Shown here one piece after another: positions 25,479-35,182 of a DNA stretch of 64,000 nucleotides. The notes under the pieces were generated by a model that was given only the letters and a program-made list of their open reading frames with translations, did not search any database and was not told the DNA's origin. The number at the start of each line of letters is the position of its first letter. Position 1 is the first letter of the stretch. Both the position numbers and the translations under genes were made by a program. This DNA is from Parapedobacter defluvii (GTDB taxonomy: Bacteria; Bacteroidota; Bacteroidia; Sphingobacteriales; Sphingobacteriaceae): assembly GCF_014642075.1 (NCBI RefSeq), contig NZ_BMIK01000001.1, forward strand, positions 372,001 through 436,000, written 5' to 3'.

Positions 25479-25519
25479 TGATTTTTTAAACGATAATTAC
25501 ATATTAGATAACAATTAGA

Positions 25520-26248
25520 ATGAGCGAACTAACGAATAAGGTAGCATTGGTTACAGGGGCATCCTCGGGATTTGGTGTAGGTATAGCAAAAGCATTGGCT
25601 GCCAGTGGATGTAAGGTGTGGATAACGGCTAGAAATATTCAGAAGCTGGAACAAACAGCAACTGAAATCGGTGCTACTCCGTTGCAAGCGGATGCAACAA
25701 ACCCGGCCGACTGGGATCGTGTAATCAATCACATCGTGGCGGATGCCGGGCAGTTGGATATCCTGGTGAATAATGCCGGGGGGGCAGTGAAAATAGCTCC
25801 GATTACCGAATTTGGCGATGAAGCAATTGCGGAGGTAATCAACGTAAACCTGATGTCGGCAATGATGGGCAGCAGGCGTGCAGCTGCGGTGATGAAAGAA
25901 CAGCAATCGGGTACCATTATCAACATATCTTCCATCTGCGCGCAACAGGCGTGGACCGGCTGGGGGATCTACGCAGCGGCAAAAGCGGGGCTTGATCAGT
26001 TTACCCGCTCGTTATATGTGGAAATGCGGCCTTTTAATGTGCGTGCCACCGCACTGATTCCGTCATGGGGTGCCACAGATTTCAATCGGAATGCGCAATT
26101 GGAACATCCCCAGCCGGAAGTTGCGGCACGGATGATCAGTCCGGAGCAAATGGGAAAGTTGGTGGTACAAATCTGTTCGCTGGATGCAAACCTGGTCGTC
26201 CCCGAACTCACGGTCTTACCGCTTATCCAGGAAATCGAACCGTATTAA
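25520..26248 (+). CDS. Short-chain dehydrogenase/reductase (SDR)
   Basis: 242 residues with TGASSGFGVG cofactor motif (about 13-22), NNAGG, catalytic Ser in ISSICAQQAW and YAAAK. It differs from the preceding SDR in length and C-terminus (QICSLDANLVVPELTVLPL, like the NADP-preferring clan). Having two SDRs in one operon suggests sequential or opposite oxidation and reduction of a carbohydrate carbon, for instance epimerisation through a keto intermediate (inference). The FAD oxidoreductase gene starts 9 bp after it. Confidence 0.9.
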   Translation: MSELTNKVALVTGASSGFGVGIAKALAASGCKVWITARNIQKLEQTATEIGATPLQADATNPADWDRVINHIVADAGQLDILVNNAGGAVKIAPITEFGDEAIAEVINVNLMSAMMGSRRAAAVMKEQQSGTIINISSICAQQAWTGWGIYAAAKAGLDQFTRSLYVEMRPFNVRATALIPSWGATDFNRNAQLEHPQPEVAARMISPEQMGKLVVQICSLDANLVVPELTVLPLIQEIEPY

Positions 26249-26257
26249 ACAGGCAAG

Positions 26258-27751
26258 ATGAACGCATCTCAAAAGGAACATCTTAACGTTGACTTGGTGA
26301 TCGTCGGCGCGGGTAGCGGCGGGGTTGCAGCGGCGATTGCTGCGGGCCGGTTGGGCATAACGGTATTGTTGGTGGAAAAACAACACGGGTTGGGGGGCAA
26401 CGCTTCGCTGGGTGGCGTAAACGTATGGGAAATGGGCGTTGGCGGTACGGGGATACCATTTGAGATCTATAAACGATTAAAAACGAAAGCCAATGGCGTG
26501 GGAATCTATCGGTTCAATATCCATCGGAAATGGCAGCAGAAGCGAGGGGAGCAGCCGCTGCATCCGGGAGCGGAGCTGACCATTGACCCCAGCTTGCGCT
26601 ACGTGGATACCCTGCTTCGGCACGGCTCGGAAACGGGTATTGATAACGAGGCGTTTGTACGGGCGAACTGGCATGGCGTGCCATTCGACCCCAACGCCTA
26701 CCAAGAAGTACTTCGTGAGTTACTGGCAGAATCCGGGTATATATCGGTTAGGCTGGGCACCACTTTTAACCGGATAATCAGTGGCAATGACGGCAGGTTG
26801 CATGCGGTCGAGCTGGAGGATGGAACGTTGGTTTACGCCCGTTATTTTATCGATGCGACGGATAATGCATACCTCTGTGAGGCTGCGGGGGCGCAATTGT
26901 GCATGGGGCAGGAAAGCCGCGAAGTGTATGGTGAGCCGGATGCCCCGCTGCAGCCCACGCAGCAGCTGAACGGCGTGTCGCTGATCTACCGGATAGGGAA
27001 AGCGGGGGAAGCGGAAGAAGAGGAAATGCCGACGTTGGCTGCTGAATTGGCTACGCTGCCAGACCAATGCTGGTGGGCGGCTGATTTTCCATTGGCCAGT
27101 ATCGTGCAATACCCCAACGGTGACTTGAATGTAAACATGCTTCCCACAATGGAGGGGGCGGAATTCGCGGGTTTGGCAAGTTACGAAATAGCGTATGCCG
27201 AATGTCGAAAGCGGGTTCTCGCGCACTTCCGTTACATCCGGGAAACCTATCCGCCGTACCGGAATTACGTGATCAAATGGCTGGCTCCCCGATTGGGCGT
27301 GCGTGAGGGGCGCCGCATCATCGCAGCTTACCAGCTTACCCAGCATGACCTACTGAAGGGCCTCGCAGGTCAAGACCACCCGGATATCATCGCGATTGCC
27401 GATCATCCCATGGATACCCATGGTTCGACTACCGGGCGCGCGGGCTGTGTGGAATTGGACCAACCGTATGGAATTCCTTTCCGGTCGCTGATCCCCAAGG
27501 GCTTCCGGAACCTGTTGATTGCATCGCGGGCGGCGGGGTTCAGCTCATTGGCGGCTTCGAGCTGCCGGCTTACCCGAACCATGATGCAACTGGGCCAGGC
27601 CGCCGGATCGGCAGCTGGGTTGGCGAGCGTGCAGGATAGCGATTTCCCGGAACTTGACGCGGCCAAACTGCGGGAGAGCCTGAAACAGCAGCACGTTCAG
27701 CTGACCTACCCGATGGAGGATCACTTAAAAAATTACCTGACCCATGAATAA
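26258..27751 (+). CDS. FAD-dependent oxidoreductase
   Basis: 497 residues. The N-terminal Rossmann motif VGAGSGGVAAAIAAGRLG (about 13-30) and VEKQHGLGGNAS place it in the FAD_oxidored family, whose members in Bacteroidota glycan loci are mostly uncharacterised. The C-terminus has the second FAD-contact region (NLLIASRAAGFSSLAAS, RLTRTMMQLGQAAG). There is no signal peptide or twin-arginine motif, so it is predicted cytosolic. It overlaps the symporter gene by 8 bp, so the two are translated together. It probably oxidises a sugar or cyclitol, but the substrate is unknown. Confidence 0.85.
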   Translation: MNASQKEHLNVDLVIVGAGSGGVAAAIAAGRLGITVLLVEKQHGLGGNASLGGVNVWEMGVGGTGIPFEIYKRLKTKANGVGIYRFNIHRKWQQKRGEQPLHPGAELTIDPSLRYVDTLLRHGSETGIDNEAFVRANWHGVPFDPNAYQEVLRELLAESGYISVRLGTTFNRIISGNDGRLHAVELEDGTLVYARYFIDATDNAYLCEAAGAQLCMGQESREVYGEPDAPLQPTQQLNGVSLIYRIGKAGEAEEEEMPTLAAELATLPDQCWWAADFPLASIVQYPNGDLNVNMLPTMEGAEFAGLASYEIAYAECRKRVLAHFRYIRETYPPYRNYVIKWLAPRLGVREGRRIIAAYQLTQHDLLKGLAGQDHPDIIAIADHPMDTHGSTTGRAGCVELDQPYGIPFRSLIPKGFRNLLIASRAAGFSSLAASSCRLTRTMMQLGQAAGSAAGLASVQDSDFPELDAAKLRESLKQQHVQLTYPMEDHLKNYLTHE

Positions 27752-29297
27752 CCTCGATATCACCATCATCGTGTTTTACCTGCTCGCACTGTTGGCGGTA
27801 GGGCTCTACGTCAGTTTTACACACAAACAGAAAAAGAGCAGCGACCTGTTTTTGGCAGGCAAGTCATTGACATGGAAAACCGTGGGGCTTTCCATCTTCG
27901 GTACCAATGTCAGCCCGCTTAACATCATCAGTACCTGTGGGCTGGCCTATACGTACGGCATGGTGGCCTGTAATTTCCAATGGTTGGCCTGGATTTATAT
28001 CCTGCTGCTTAGTTTGGTGTTTTTGCCGTATTACTTACGGCATAATATTCAAACGATGCCGCAATTCATGCTGAGGCGCTATGACGAATCCTGCAGGAAA
28101 GCCCTCTCCTGGATTGTGTTCCTGCAGATTTCCATCGGAGCGGGGTCAGTCCTCTATGCCGGGTCCATGCTGGTCAGCCAGCTGATTGGGTTCCCGATTT
28201 GGCAATGTGTCATATTGATGACGGCATTCGCGATGAGTTTTACGGTAACCGGGGGGCTCAAAGCCGTGGCGATAACGGATTCTTTCCAATCGGTGGTCAT
28301 GGTTTTTGTGTGTGTCTTCATCGGCTACGTTGCGCTGGCCGATGTAACGGACTGGAGCCTCTTCACCCGGAAGCTGGATGCGGATTATTGGAAACTGCTG
28401 CGTCCTTCGGACGACCCGAATTACCCGTGGCAAGCCATTGTTTTCGGTTACCCCATCATGTCCATTTGGTACTGGTGCGCCAATCAGAACATTGTGCAGA
28501 CCACACTGGGCAGCAAAAGCCTCGAAGAAGGTAATAAGGGAATATTGTTCCTCGGCTATTTGAAATTACTGATTCCGGTGCTATTTATCTTACCGGGTAT
28601 TTTAGCGAAAGTGCTATTGCAGGATCTCGAAAACCCGGATGATGCCTTATTGCGCTTGATCTACCAATACCTGCCGCATGGTCTTGTCGGGTTGGCGATT
28701 GGGGTGTTGATTGCCGCGCTGGTCGGATCGCTTACGGCCATGTATAATTCAGGGAGCACCATTTTCGCATTAGACATCTTGCCTAATTTCACAAAATCCG
28801 ATGCACCTCCCACGCTGGCGCAGGGGCGCACGGTGATGGCAACGTTGGCGATTCTGGCGATGTTGATTGCCATCGGACTGGACCGGGTGGAAGGGTTTAA
28901 CTTGTTTGAAAAGGTGAATGCCATTTTCTCCTTTTTGTGCCCTTCATTGGTTGCGGTATTCATCTGGGGCATCTTCTGGAAAAAGATTTCTTCAAAGGCG
29001 GCATTTTATACGCTCATTGCCGGAAATATTCCCTGTATCCTGATCAGTATCCTTTACCTGTCGCAATACCCAAGCCGGGAATTTTATCCGAATTTTTTCC
29101 TGATTTCCTTTTACCTGTTTGCCGCACTCAGCGTGTTGTTGATCGTGCTATCCTACCGATATCCCGATACGGATGGCAGGCCGCGGCCCATATTTGAAAG
29201 GACGCAGCTGAGCGAAAACCCGTTTTCACGATCACTGAAGTGGGGTTGGGGAATCTTAGCGGCGATCATGATCGCCCTGTATAGCTATTTTAACTAA
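27744..29297 (+). CDS. Sodium:solute symporter (SSS family)
   Basis: 517 residues with about 13 hydrophobic helices. The first helix LDITIIVFYLLALLAVGLYV is followed by DLFLAGKSLTWKTVGLSIFG, a standard SSS signature. The enzymes around it imply import of a monosaccharide, polyol or related small molecule across the inner membrane after SusC/D uptake and periplasmic cleavage. It overlaps the FAD enzyme gene and precedes the secreted beta-helix gene by 14 bp. It is complete and of normal length. Confidence 0.95.
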   Translation: MNNLDITIIVFYLLALLAVGLYVSFTHKQKKSSDLFLAGKSLTWKTVGLSIFGTNVSPLNIISTCGLAYTYGMVACNFQWLAWIYILLLSLVFLPYYLRHNIQTMPQFMLRRYDESCRKALSWIVFLQISIGAGSVLYAGSMLVSQLIGFPIWQCVILMTAFAMSFTVTGGLKAVAITDSFQSVVMVFVCVFIGYVALADVTDWSLFTRKLDADYWKLLRPSDDPNYPWQAIVFGYPIMSIWYWCANQNIVQTTLGSKSLEEGNKGILFLGYLKLLIPVLFILPGILAKVLLQDLENPDDALLRLIYQYLPHGLVGLAIGVLIAALVGSLTAMYNSGSTIFALDILPNFTKSDAPPTLAQGRTVMATLAILAMLIAIGLDRVEGFNLFEKVNAIFSFLCPSLVAVFIWGIFWKKISSKAAFYTLIAGNIPCILISILYLSQYPSREFYPNFFLISFYLFAALSVLLIVLSYRYPDTDGRPRPIFERTQLSENPFSRSLKWGWGILAAIMIALYSYFN

Positions 29298-29311
29298 TTA
29301 AACCGATTGAG

Positions 29312-31126
29312 ATGATAAATCAATTCAAGCAAATTTTGGTACACGCGCGCATCGCATTGCTGGCAGCGGGTGTGTTGGTGGGTTACGCCGTAAAGGGCCA
29401 AACGGTGATCTACATTGCGCCGGAAGGGAGCGATGCAGCAAACGGTTCCGCGCAACACCCCGTTGCAACCCTCGAAGCCGCCATCCGGGTGCTGGAAAAG
29501 CGCCCCGCTGCGGATTCCTTGACCCTGCAACTCGCTGGTGGAACGTATCGGTTATCAACACCGCTCGTACTGGATGATACATCGCCCATCGCACGGTGGA
29601 AGCAGGTGGAAATAAGAGCCGCCGATGGCCAGCAGGCGATAGTTTCCGGTAATCGGTTGATGGAAGGAAAATGGCAGGCCGCCGGGAATAACCTCTGGAA
29701 ATGCAGCGTGGAAGGTGTTTTCAACCAGCTGTTCGTGGATGGCAAACGGGCAACCCGGTCGAGGTATCCCAATGCGGGGGAATGGTTGGAGCCGGATTCG
29801 ATTAATTTCGGGAAGCATGAACTGTACTTCCAGGGTAAGCTGCCGGCGGCCTTCGAAAAAATTAAAGGGGCTGAACTTCATGCCACGGGTATGTGGCATT
29901 GGAACCGTCAGTATATCGAACGCTTCGATAGCAAGGGACAACGCGTTGTGACGGTAACCTATCCCGGTACCGAGGCGAGCTATACCAAAATTGGTAAACG
30001 CGATCGTGTACATTTCGAAAATGCCAAGGCGTTTTTAGATACCGAAGGCGAATGGTACCTGGACCGCGAAAAGCGATTGTTATATTATTTCTCCAAAGAA
30101 AGGCCGGACGACAAAGTCTTCGAATATCCAGTGTTAACCGAGCTGTTTCGCCTGTCAGGGTCGGGCAGCCAGCAGATCAGCGATTTTTCGTTCAACGGAA
30201 TTACGTTTGAAGGCACCGAATGGGACATGACGGCCGTCGAACGGAAAGGATTGCAGGCCGGTTTCTGGGGTACGGGGCGGACGGATTCCGTATACGCTCC
30301 TCCGGCGGCGCTTTCGCTGGCGTGGGTTACGAACAGCAGAATTACTCATTGCACATTCCGCAACCTCGGAGAAGGCGCCATTTCGTTTGGCGAGGGGTGT
30401 GCTTATAATGCAATTGAAGGGAATCGATTTGAAGACATCGGCAGCAATGTGATCCAAATTGGGTACCGCCGTGCGTACCTGGGCAAAGGGCATCCGTTGC
30501 ACCTGGACTTTGAAGATGCGGCCCTCGTATCGCACCACAACCTCATCCGGAACAATGTGCTGGATCATTTCGGTACCACGGATCGTGGGGCCGTCGGCAT
30601 TTGGATCGGCTATTCACACAATAACCGGATAGATTACAATCGGATAACCAATTTCCCCTATGCGGGAATCAACGTGGGATGGTATTGGGGAACGGATACT
30701 ACATTGGTCGCTACCAATTGCCACCACAATACCATTGCTTGGAACGATATATCCAAAGGCATGCGTTATCTCTCGGATGGTGCGGGGATTTATTTGGTAG
30801 GCAATCAGCCGGGGACCGTCATTCACGATAATTTTGTGCACCAGATCGGCGGTGGATTTACCATTACATCGGGTATCTATGTGGATGAAGGGGGGGCGAA
30901 TATGACCATCACAGGCAACTATTTCGATGCCTTGGATAACCCGAACGAAGCCCACGCCATTAAACTGCACAAAAATGCCATCCCGACCATGGAAATATAT
31001 AACAATGGCGGTGAATACCGGGTGCACCCCATCCATACCAATCCGGCTTATAAATACGGAAAGTATGCGGAAGTGAGGTTGGTAAAGCCGCTTTTTCCAC
31101 AGCGTTATGGCGTCCAGTTAAAGTAA
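29312..31126 (+). CDS. Secreted right-handed parallel beta-helix protein (candidate glycan-active enzyme)
   Basis: 604 residues: signal peptide (about 1-30, ending YAVKGQ), YIAPEGSDAANGSAQHPVAT opening, then repeated beta-helix coils such as HNLIRNNVLDHFG, NRIDYNRITNFPYAGINVGW and IHDNFVHQIGGG. This fold occurs in polysaccharide lyases, GH110-like alpha-galactosidases and epimerases; I cannot assign one. As the only clearly exported enzyme-like protein in the operon it is the likely depolymerase or glycosidase that releases the unit taken up by the symporter. The N-terminal segment (about 60-160) resembles the extra beta-sandwich seen in such Bacteroidota proteins. Confidence 0.8.
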   Translation: MINQFKQILVHARIALLAAGVLVGYAVKGQTVIYIAPEGSDAANGSAQHPVATLEAAIRVLEKRPAADSLTLQLAGGTYRLSTPLVLDDTSPIARWKQVEIRAADGQQAIVSGNRLMEGKWQAAGNNLWKCSVEGVFNQLFVDGKRATRSRYPNAGEWLEPDSINFGKHELYFQGKLPAAFEKIKGAELHATGMWHWNRQYIERFDSKGQRVVTVTYPGTEASYTKIGKRDRVHFENAKAFLDTEGEWYLDREKRLLYYFSKERPDDKVFEYPVLTELFRLSGSGSQQISDFSFNGITFEGTEWDMTAVERKGLQAGFWGTGRTDSVYAPPAALSLAWVTNSRITHCTFRNLGEGAISFGEGCAYNAIEGNRFEDIGSNVIQIGYRRAYLGKGHPLHLDFEDAALVSHHNLIRNNVLDHFGTTDRGAVGIWIGYSHNNRIDYNRITNFPYAGINVGWYWGTDTTLVATNCHHNTIAWNDISKGMRYLSDGAGIYLVGNQPGTVIHDNFVHQIGGGFTITSGIYVDEGGANMTITGNYFDALDNPNEAHAIKLHKNAIPTMEIYNNGGEYRVHPIHTNPAYKYGKYAEVRLVKPLFPQRYGVQLK

Positions 31127-31138
31127 CCGGGGGGAGAT

Positions 31139-32839
31139 ATGGCAAGGTCACGGTCGGAAACCATCGCTCATTTTCAAAACCAGCCGGAAATACCGGTATT
31201 GATCCTTGGCGCGGGAATCAATGGAGTGGGGTTGTTGCGCGAGCTTGCGCTCCAGGGCATCGATGCGCTTTTGGTAGACAAATCGGATATCGCTGCGGGC
31301 GCCAGTTCGGCACCTTCACGAATGATTCACGGGGGGTTGCGCTACCTGGAAAACCGGGAGACGCGTTTGGTACGGGAAAGTCTGAAAGAGCGAAATCTCC
31401 TGCTACGGAACGCACCGCACTACGTGAAGCCGCTGGCAACGACAATCCCCATTTTTCATCGAACATCGGGCATTTTTAATGCTATGAAGGTTTTTTTTGG
31501 ATTAAAAGGGAAGTCGGTAAACCGGGGTGCACTGTTGGTCAAAATCGGATTAACTGCGTACGACTGGTATACCCGCCACCACCGGATGATGCCGAAACAT
31601 CGACTGTGGTCCAAAGCGGAGTCGTTGCGGTACCGGCCGGCACTTAACCCTGCTGTGGTAGCCACTGCCACGTATTACGATGCGTGGATATCTTATCCGG
31701 AACGCCTCTGCGTAGAGTTGGTCAATGACGCGTTGCAGATAAACCCGCGGTGCGCCTTTCTGAATTACTGCAGCCTCGCACAGCTGACACCAAACGGTGG
31801 GGTCGTGCTGCAAGACCATCTCACGGGCGAAGCCTTTGAGGTGATTCCGAAAGTGGTGGTCAATGCGACGGGTGCATGGATTGACCAAACCAACTTATCG
31901 ATGGAAGGCGAAACATCGTTCATCGGCGGTACAAAGGGCTCGCACTTGGTTATCAGTAACCGGGAGCTCTATGAGGCCGCGAAGGGTCAGATGCTCTTTT
32001 ATGAAAATGCGGAAGGACGTATTTGCATTCTTTTCCCCATACATGGCAACGTATTGGTGGGATCTACCGATGTACGTATAGACCACCCCGATAAGGTGGT
32101 CTGCGAACCCTGGGAGGTGGCATATATGCTGGAGTCTGTTAAACAGGTGTTTCCTTCCATCGATATCAAGCCTTCGGAAATTATATTCCGGTTTACAGGA
32201 GTGCGCCCACTGCCACATTCGGGAGCAGCCGTTACGGCGCAGATATCCCGCGATCATGCCATCCGGACGCTGCCACCCGCGGGTAAGCGCCGGTTTCCGG
32301 TCTATTCACTGGTAGGTGGTAAATGGACTACTTTTCGGGCCTTTTCAGCCATCGCCACTTCACAGATCGCGGCTTACTTAAACGTACCCGTGGTTGCCGA
32401 CAGCGAGCAAACGCCGATCGGTGGCGGTAAGGACTTTCCGACGACCGACGTGGCTAGGAATGCATGGCTTGCTAAGATGAAACGTTTACATCCGGCACTT
32501 GCCGATCAGCGCCTGCGGTTACTGCTGGCGCGCTACGGTACCACGGCCGAAGCAGTCTGTGATTTTTGCAGTGCGGGCGAAGACCGGCCACTGCATTCCC
32601 TGCCCGAATATACGTGCCGTGAAATCGAATTCCTGATCCGATCCGAATACGTGGTACACCTGGATGACCTCATCCTTCGCCGTACGGTGATGGCCTTTAC
32701 CGGCGCCGTAAGCCGCCCGCTGTTGGAAGAACTGGCCACCCTATTTGCGGGCGTAAAGGGACTGCGGGGTGTCGAAGCGCAAGAAATAACACGAACAATA
32801 GCCATTTTACAGGAAAAACATCAAGTTAACATCAACTAA
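31139..32839 (+). CDS. GlpD-like FAD-dependent polyol-phosphate dehydrogenase
   Basis: 566 residues. The FAD motif LGAGINGVGLLRELALQG (about 22-39), the DKSDIAAGASSAPSRMIHGG block and RLCVELVNDAL match glycerol-3-phosphate dehydrogenase/oxidase. Late motifs TGVRPLP and SLVGGKWTTFRAFS are also present. In polyol pathways the same family serves other substrates, for example EryB acting on erythritol phosphate beside the FGGY kinase EryA. Because this operon has an FGGY kinase and an aldolase, a sugar-alcohol phosphate is more probable than glycerol 3-phosphate (inference). The aldolase gene starts 2 bp after its stop. Confidence 0.85.
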   Translation: MARSRSETIAHFQNQPEIPVLILGAGINGVGLLRELALQGIDALLVDKSDIAAGASSAPSRMIHGGLRYLENRETRLVRESLKERNLLLRNAPHYVKPLATTIPIFHRTSGIFNAMKVFFGLKGKSVNRGALLVKIGLTAYDWYTRHHRMMPKHRLWSKAESLRYRPALNPAVVATATYYDAWISYPERLCVELVNDALQINPRCAFLNYCSLAQLTPNGGVVLQDHLTGEAFEVIPKVVVNATGAWIDQTNLSMEGETSFIGGTKGSHLVISNRELYEAAKGQMLFYENAEGRICILFPIHGNVLVGSTDVRIDHPDKVVCEPWEVAYMLESVKQVFPSIDIKPSEIIFRFTGVRPLPHSGAAVTAQISRDHAIRTLPPAGKRRFPVYSLVGGKWTTFRAFSAIATSQIAAYLNVPVVADSEQTPIGGGKDFPTTDVARNAWLAKMKRLHPALADQRLRLLLARYGTTAEAVCDFCSAGEDRPLHSLPEYTCREIEFLIRSEYVVHLDDLILRRTVMAFTGAVSRPLLEELATLFAGVKGLRGVEAQEITRTIAILQEKHQVNIN

Positions 32840-32841
32840 TT

Positions 32842-33699
32842 ATGTATCAATCAACAAAGGTCCGATTAAATCGGATGTTCAATGAGTCCGGCAAATGCCT
32901 GGATGTGGCCGTAGATCACGGTGTTTTTAATGAGTACGACTTCCTGGACGGACTGGAGCATATGGAATCGGTTGTCCGCAGTTTGGTGAGTGCCGGTCCG
33001 GACGCCATACAGACCAACTATGGGCAAAGCGATATTTTGCAACGCACACCTGGTAAGTCAAAACCTGCATTGGTGATGCGGGTCGACTATGGAAATCCAT
33101 ATAATGCCATGACACACAAAGTGATGTTTAGCGAGCTGCAGAACGAGGAAGAGCCGATACTGGAGGCTTTACGTATGGATGCATCCTGCATCGTGGTTAA
33201 TTTGCTTTTAGTGCCGGGCGAACCCGCACTTCACCGGGCAAGCCTGCGGAACATCAGCAGGCTCCGTGGGGTATGTGATCGCTATGGGATGCCCATGATG
33301 ATCGAACCTTTGGTGATGAAAGGAAACGACAGCCGCGGCGGATACCAAGTGGATGGGAATAAAAAGTTGGTGGTTCCGTTGGTTAGGCAGGCACGGGAAC
33401 TGGGGGCAGATGTCATTAAGGCCGACCCGACCGACCACGTGGAAGATTATCACGAAGTGGTGGAAGCCGCCCGGTGCCCCGTGTTGGTGCGCGGCGGCGG
33501 CAAAGCAGATTTAAAAGATTTGTTTGTAAGAAGTTATGGGTATTTGCAGCAAGGGGCCATGGGTTTGGTATACGGCAGGAATATTTACCAACATCCGAAC
33601 CCGTCACAAATCGTAAAGGCGTTCATGCACATGATCCATAAGGGAGCTACTCCGGAAGAGGCCTGGCAAATCTATTCAACCGATGGAAAAAGCAACTGA
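32842..33699 (+). CDS. Class I aldolase, DhnA/LsrF-like
   Basis: 285 residues of the DhnA-type class I aldolase family, an (alpha/beta)8 barrel: LDVAVDHGVF near the N-terminus, PMMIEPLVMKGN in the middle, ADVIKADPTD (Schiff-base lysine candidate) and LVRGGGK with GLVYGRNIYQHP near the C-terminus. Relatives cleave fructose 1,6-bisphosphate, phospho-AI-2 products or other ketose phosphates. It should split the phosphorylated ketose made by the kinase and GlpD-like enzyme. It overlaps the aldehyde dehydrogenase start by 17 bp, suggesting that one cleavage product is passed on as an aldehyde. Confidence 0.85.
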   Translation: MYQSTKVRLNRMFNESGKCLDVAVDHGVFNEYDFLDGLEHMESVVRSLVSAGPDAIQTNYGQSDILQRTPGKSKPALVMRVDYGNPYNAMTHKVMFSELQNEEEPILEALRMDASCIVVNLLLVPGEPALHRASLRNISRLRGVCDRYGMPMMIEPLVMKGNDSRGGYQVDGNKKLVVPLVRQARELGADVIKADPTDHVEDYHEVVEAARCPVLVRGGGKADLKDLFVRSYGYLQQGAMGLVYGRNIYQHPNPSQIVKAFMHMIHKGATPEEAWQIYSTDGKSN

Positions 33700-35182
33700 T
33701 TTTATCGATCGGTTTAGCCATGTGCCGCTGTTGGTGGGCAACCAATGGACAGACAGCGGCAGCAGAGGCACCACGCCGGTTTATAACCCGTCCAGGGGGC
33801 AGGTGATCGCCCATACGCCTTGCGGCATCGCGGATGATGTGGACCGGGCCGTAAGGGCGGCCAAAGAAGCATTCCCATCCTGGGCAGCGGTTCCCGCCCC
33901 CAAACGGGCCGATATCCTCTTTCGCTACCGGGAGCTGCTTGCCCAGCATATGGAACACATTGCCTGGATGATAACCCTAGAGAATGGAAAGACCATTGAG
34001 GAAGCAAGGGGCGATATTCGGCGTGGATTTGAAGTGGTTGAGTTTGCTTGCGGCATAGCGCACCTGACAAAGGGAGAAAACCTGGGGCAGCTTGCATCCG
34101 AGATGGACGGATTGACCATGCGCGAACCCTTGGGCGTATGCGTGGGTATCAGTCCGTTTAATTTTCCGGCTATGGTGGCCATGTGGATGTTCCCACTGGC
34201 GATTGCCTGTGGAAATACCTTTGTATTGAAGCCAAGCGAAAAGGTACCATTAACGGCATTGTATCTGGCTGACTTATTGGTGCAGGCAGATCTCCCGGCG
34301 GGGGTATTTAATGTGGTACACGGCGGTCGTGAAGTGGTGGAAGCACTGTGTGTGCATCCGGATGTCGCCGCCATTAGTTTCGTAGGCTCTTCTGAAATTG
34401 CCTTGCGGGTGTACCAACTGGGTACCAGTCGCGGCAAACGTGTTCAGGCAGGTGGGGGCGCTAAAAACGTCCACGTAGTCATGCCCGATGCCGATTTTGA
34501 TTCGGCGGTCCGGGCGGTGGTTGGGGCAGCATTCGGATGTGCCGGCCAGCGTTGCATGGCCGGATCGACGCTGATGATTCCGAATGGAACCGGCTCCGCG
34601 TTTCTGCAGAAGTTGAAGGTGGCGGTTGATCAACTGACAGTTGGCGATACAACTGGCCAGTTGGATGTGCAGATGGGCCCCGTCATTGACGGGCCGGCAA
34701 GAGATCGTATATCCGATACGATTGAACATGCCGTTGGGCAGGGTGCCAAAGCAATGCGCGATGGACGCACGTACCAAGACACCGATGGCTTTTTCTTACG
34801 GCCTACGTTGTTGGATGAGGTAAGCCCCGATATGGAGGTGTTCCATCGGGAGGTCTTCGGTCCCGTATTGTCGATCGTACACACAACAACGCTGGATGAA
34901 TCCATTCGTTTAGCAAACAAACTACCTTTTGGAAACGGTGCAACGATCTATACCCGTAACGGTGGTGCGGCAAGGAAATTTGCACGGGAAATGAAATGCG
35001 GGATGATCGGCGTAAACGTGGGTGTTCCGGCGCCGATGTCTATTTTCCCGTTTTCGGGTTGGAACCAATCGTTTTACGGCGACCTGCACCTTCAGGGAAC
35101 CGAAGGAATACTTTTCTATACCCGCCAAAAGGTATTGCTTTCCCGGTGGGATACGAACTATGAACGGATAAATGGATGGTAA
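33683..35182 (+). CDS. mmsA: CoA-acylating aldehyde dehydrogenase, MmsA/IolA-like
   Basis: 499 residues, full length. Catalytic cysteine lies in AFGCAGQRCMAGSTLMIP (about residue 285), with the VGSSEIALRVYQLG and GGGAKNVHVVMPDAD blocks specific to methylmalonate-semialdehyde dehydrogenases. This clade oxidises malonate semialdehyde or methylmalonate semialdehyde to acetyl-CoA or propionyl-CoA. In this context it may oxidise the aldehyde released by the aldolase, though an inositol- or valine-type route would need other genes not seen here. The start overlaps the aldolase by 17 bp and the stop overlaps the alcohol dehydrogenase start. Confidence 0.9.
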   Translation: MEKATDFIDRFSHVPLLVGNQWTDSGSRGTTPVYNPSRGQVIAHTPCGIADDVDRAVRAAKEAFPSWAAVPAPKRADILFRYRELLAQHMEHIAWMITLENGKTIEEARGDIRRGFEVVEFACGIAHLTKGENLGQLASEMDGLTMREPLGVCVGISPFNFPAMVAMWMFPLAIACGNTFVLKPSEKVPLTALYLADLLVQADLPAGVFNVVHGGREVVEALCVHPDVAAISFVGSSEIALRVYQLGTSRGKRVQAGGGAKNVHVVMPDADFDSAVRAVVGAAFGCAGQRCMAGSTLMIPNGTGSAFLQKLKVAVDQLTVGDTTGQLDVQMGPVIDGPARDRISDTIEHAVGQGAKAMRDGRTYQDTDGFFLRPTLLDEVSPDMEVFHREVFGPVLSIVHTTTLDESIRLANKLPFGNGATIYTRNGGAARKFAREMKCGMIGVNVGVPAPMSIFPFSGWNQSFYGDLHLQGTEGILFYTRQKVLLSRWDTNYERINGW

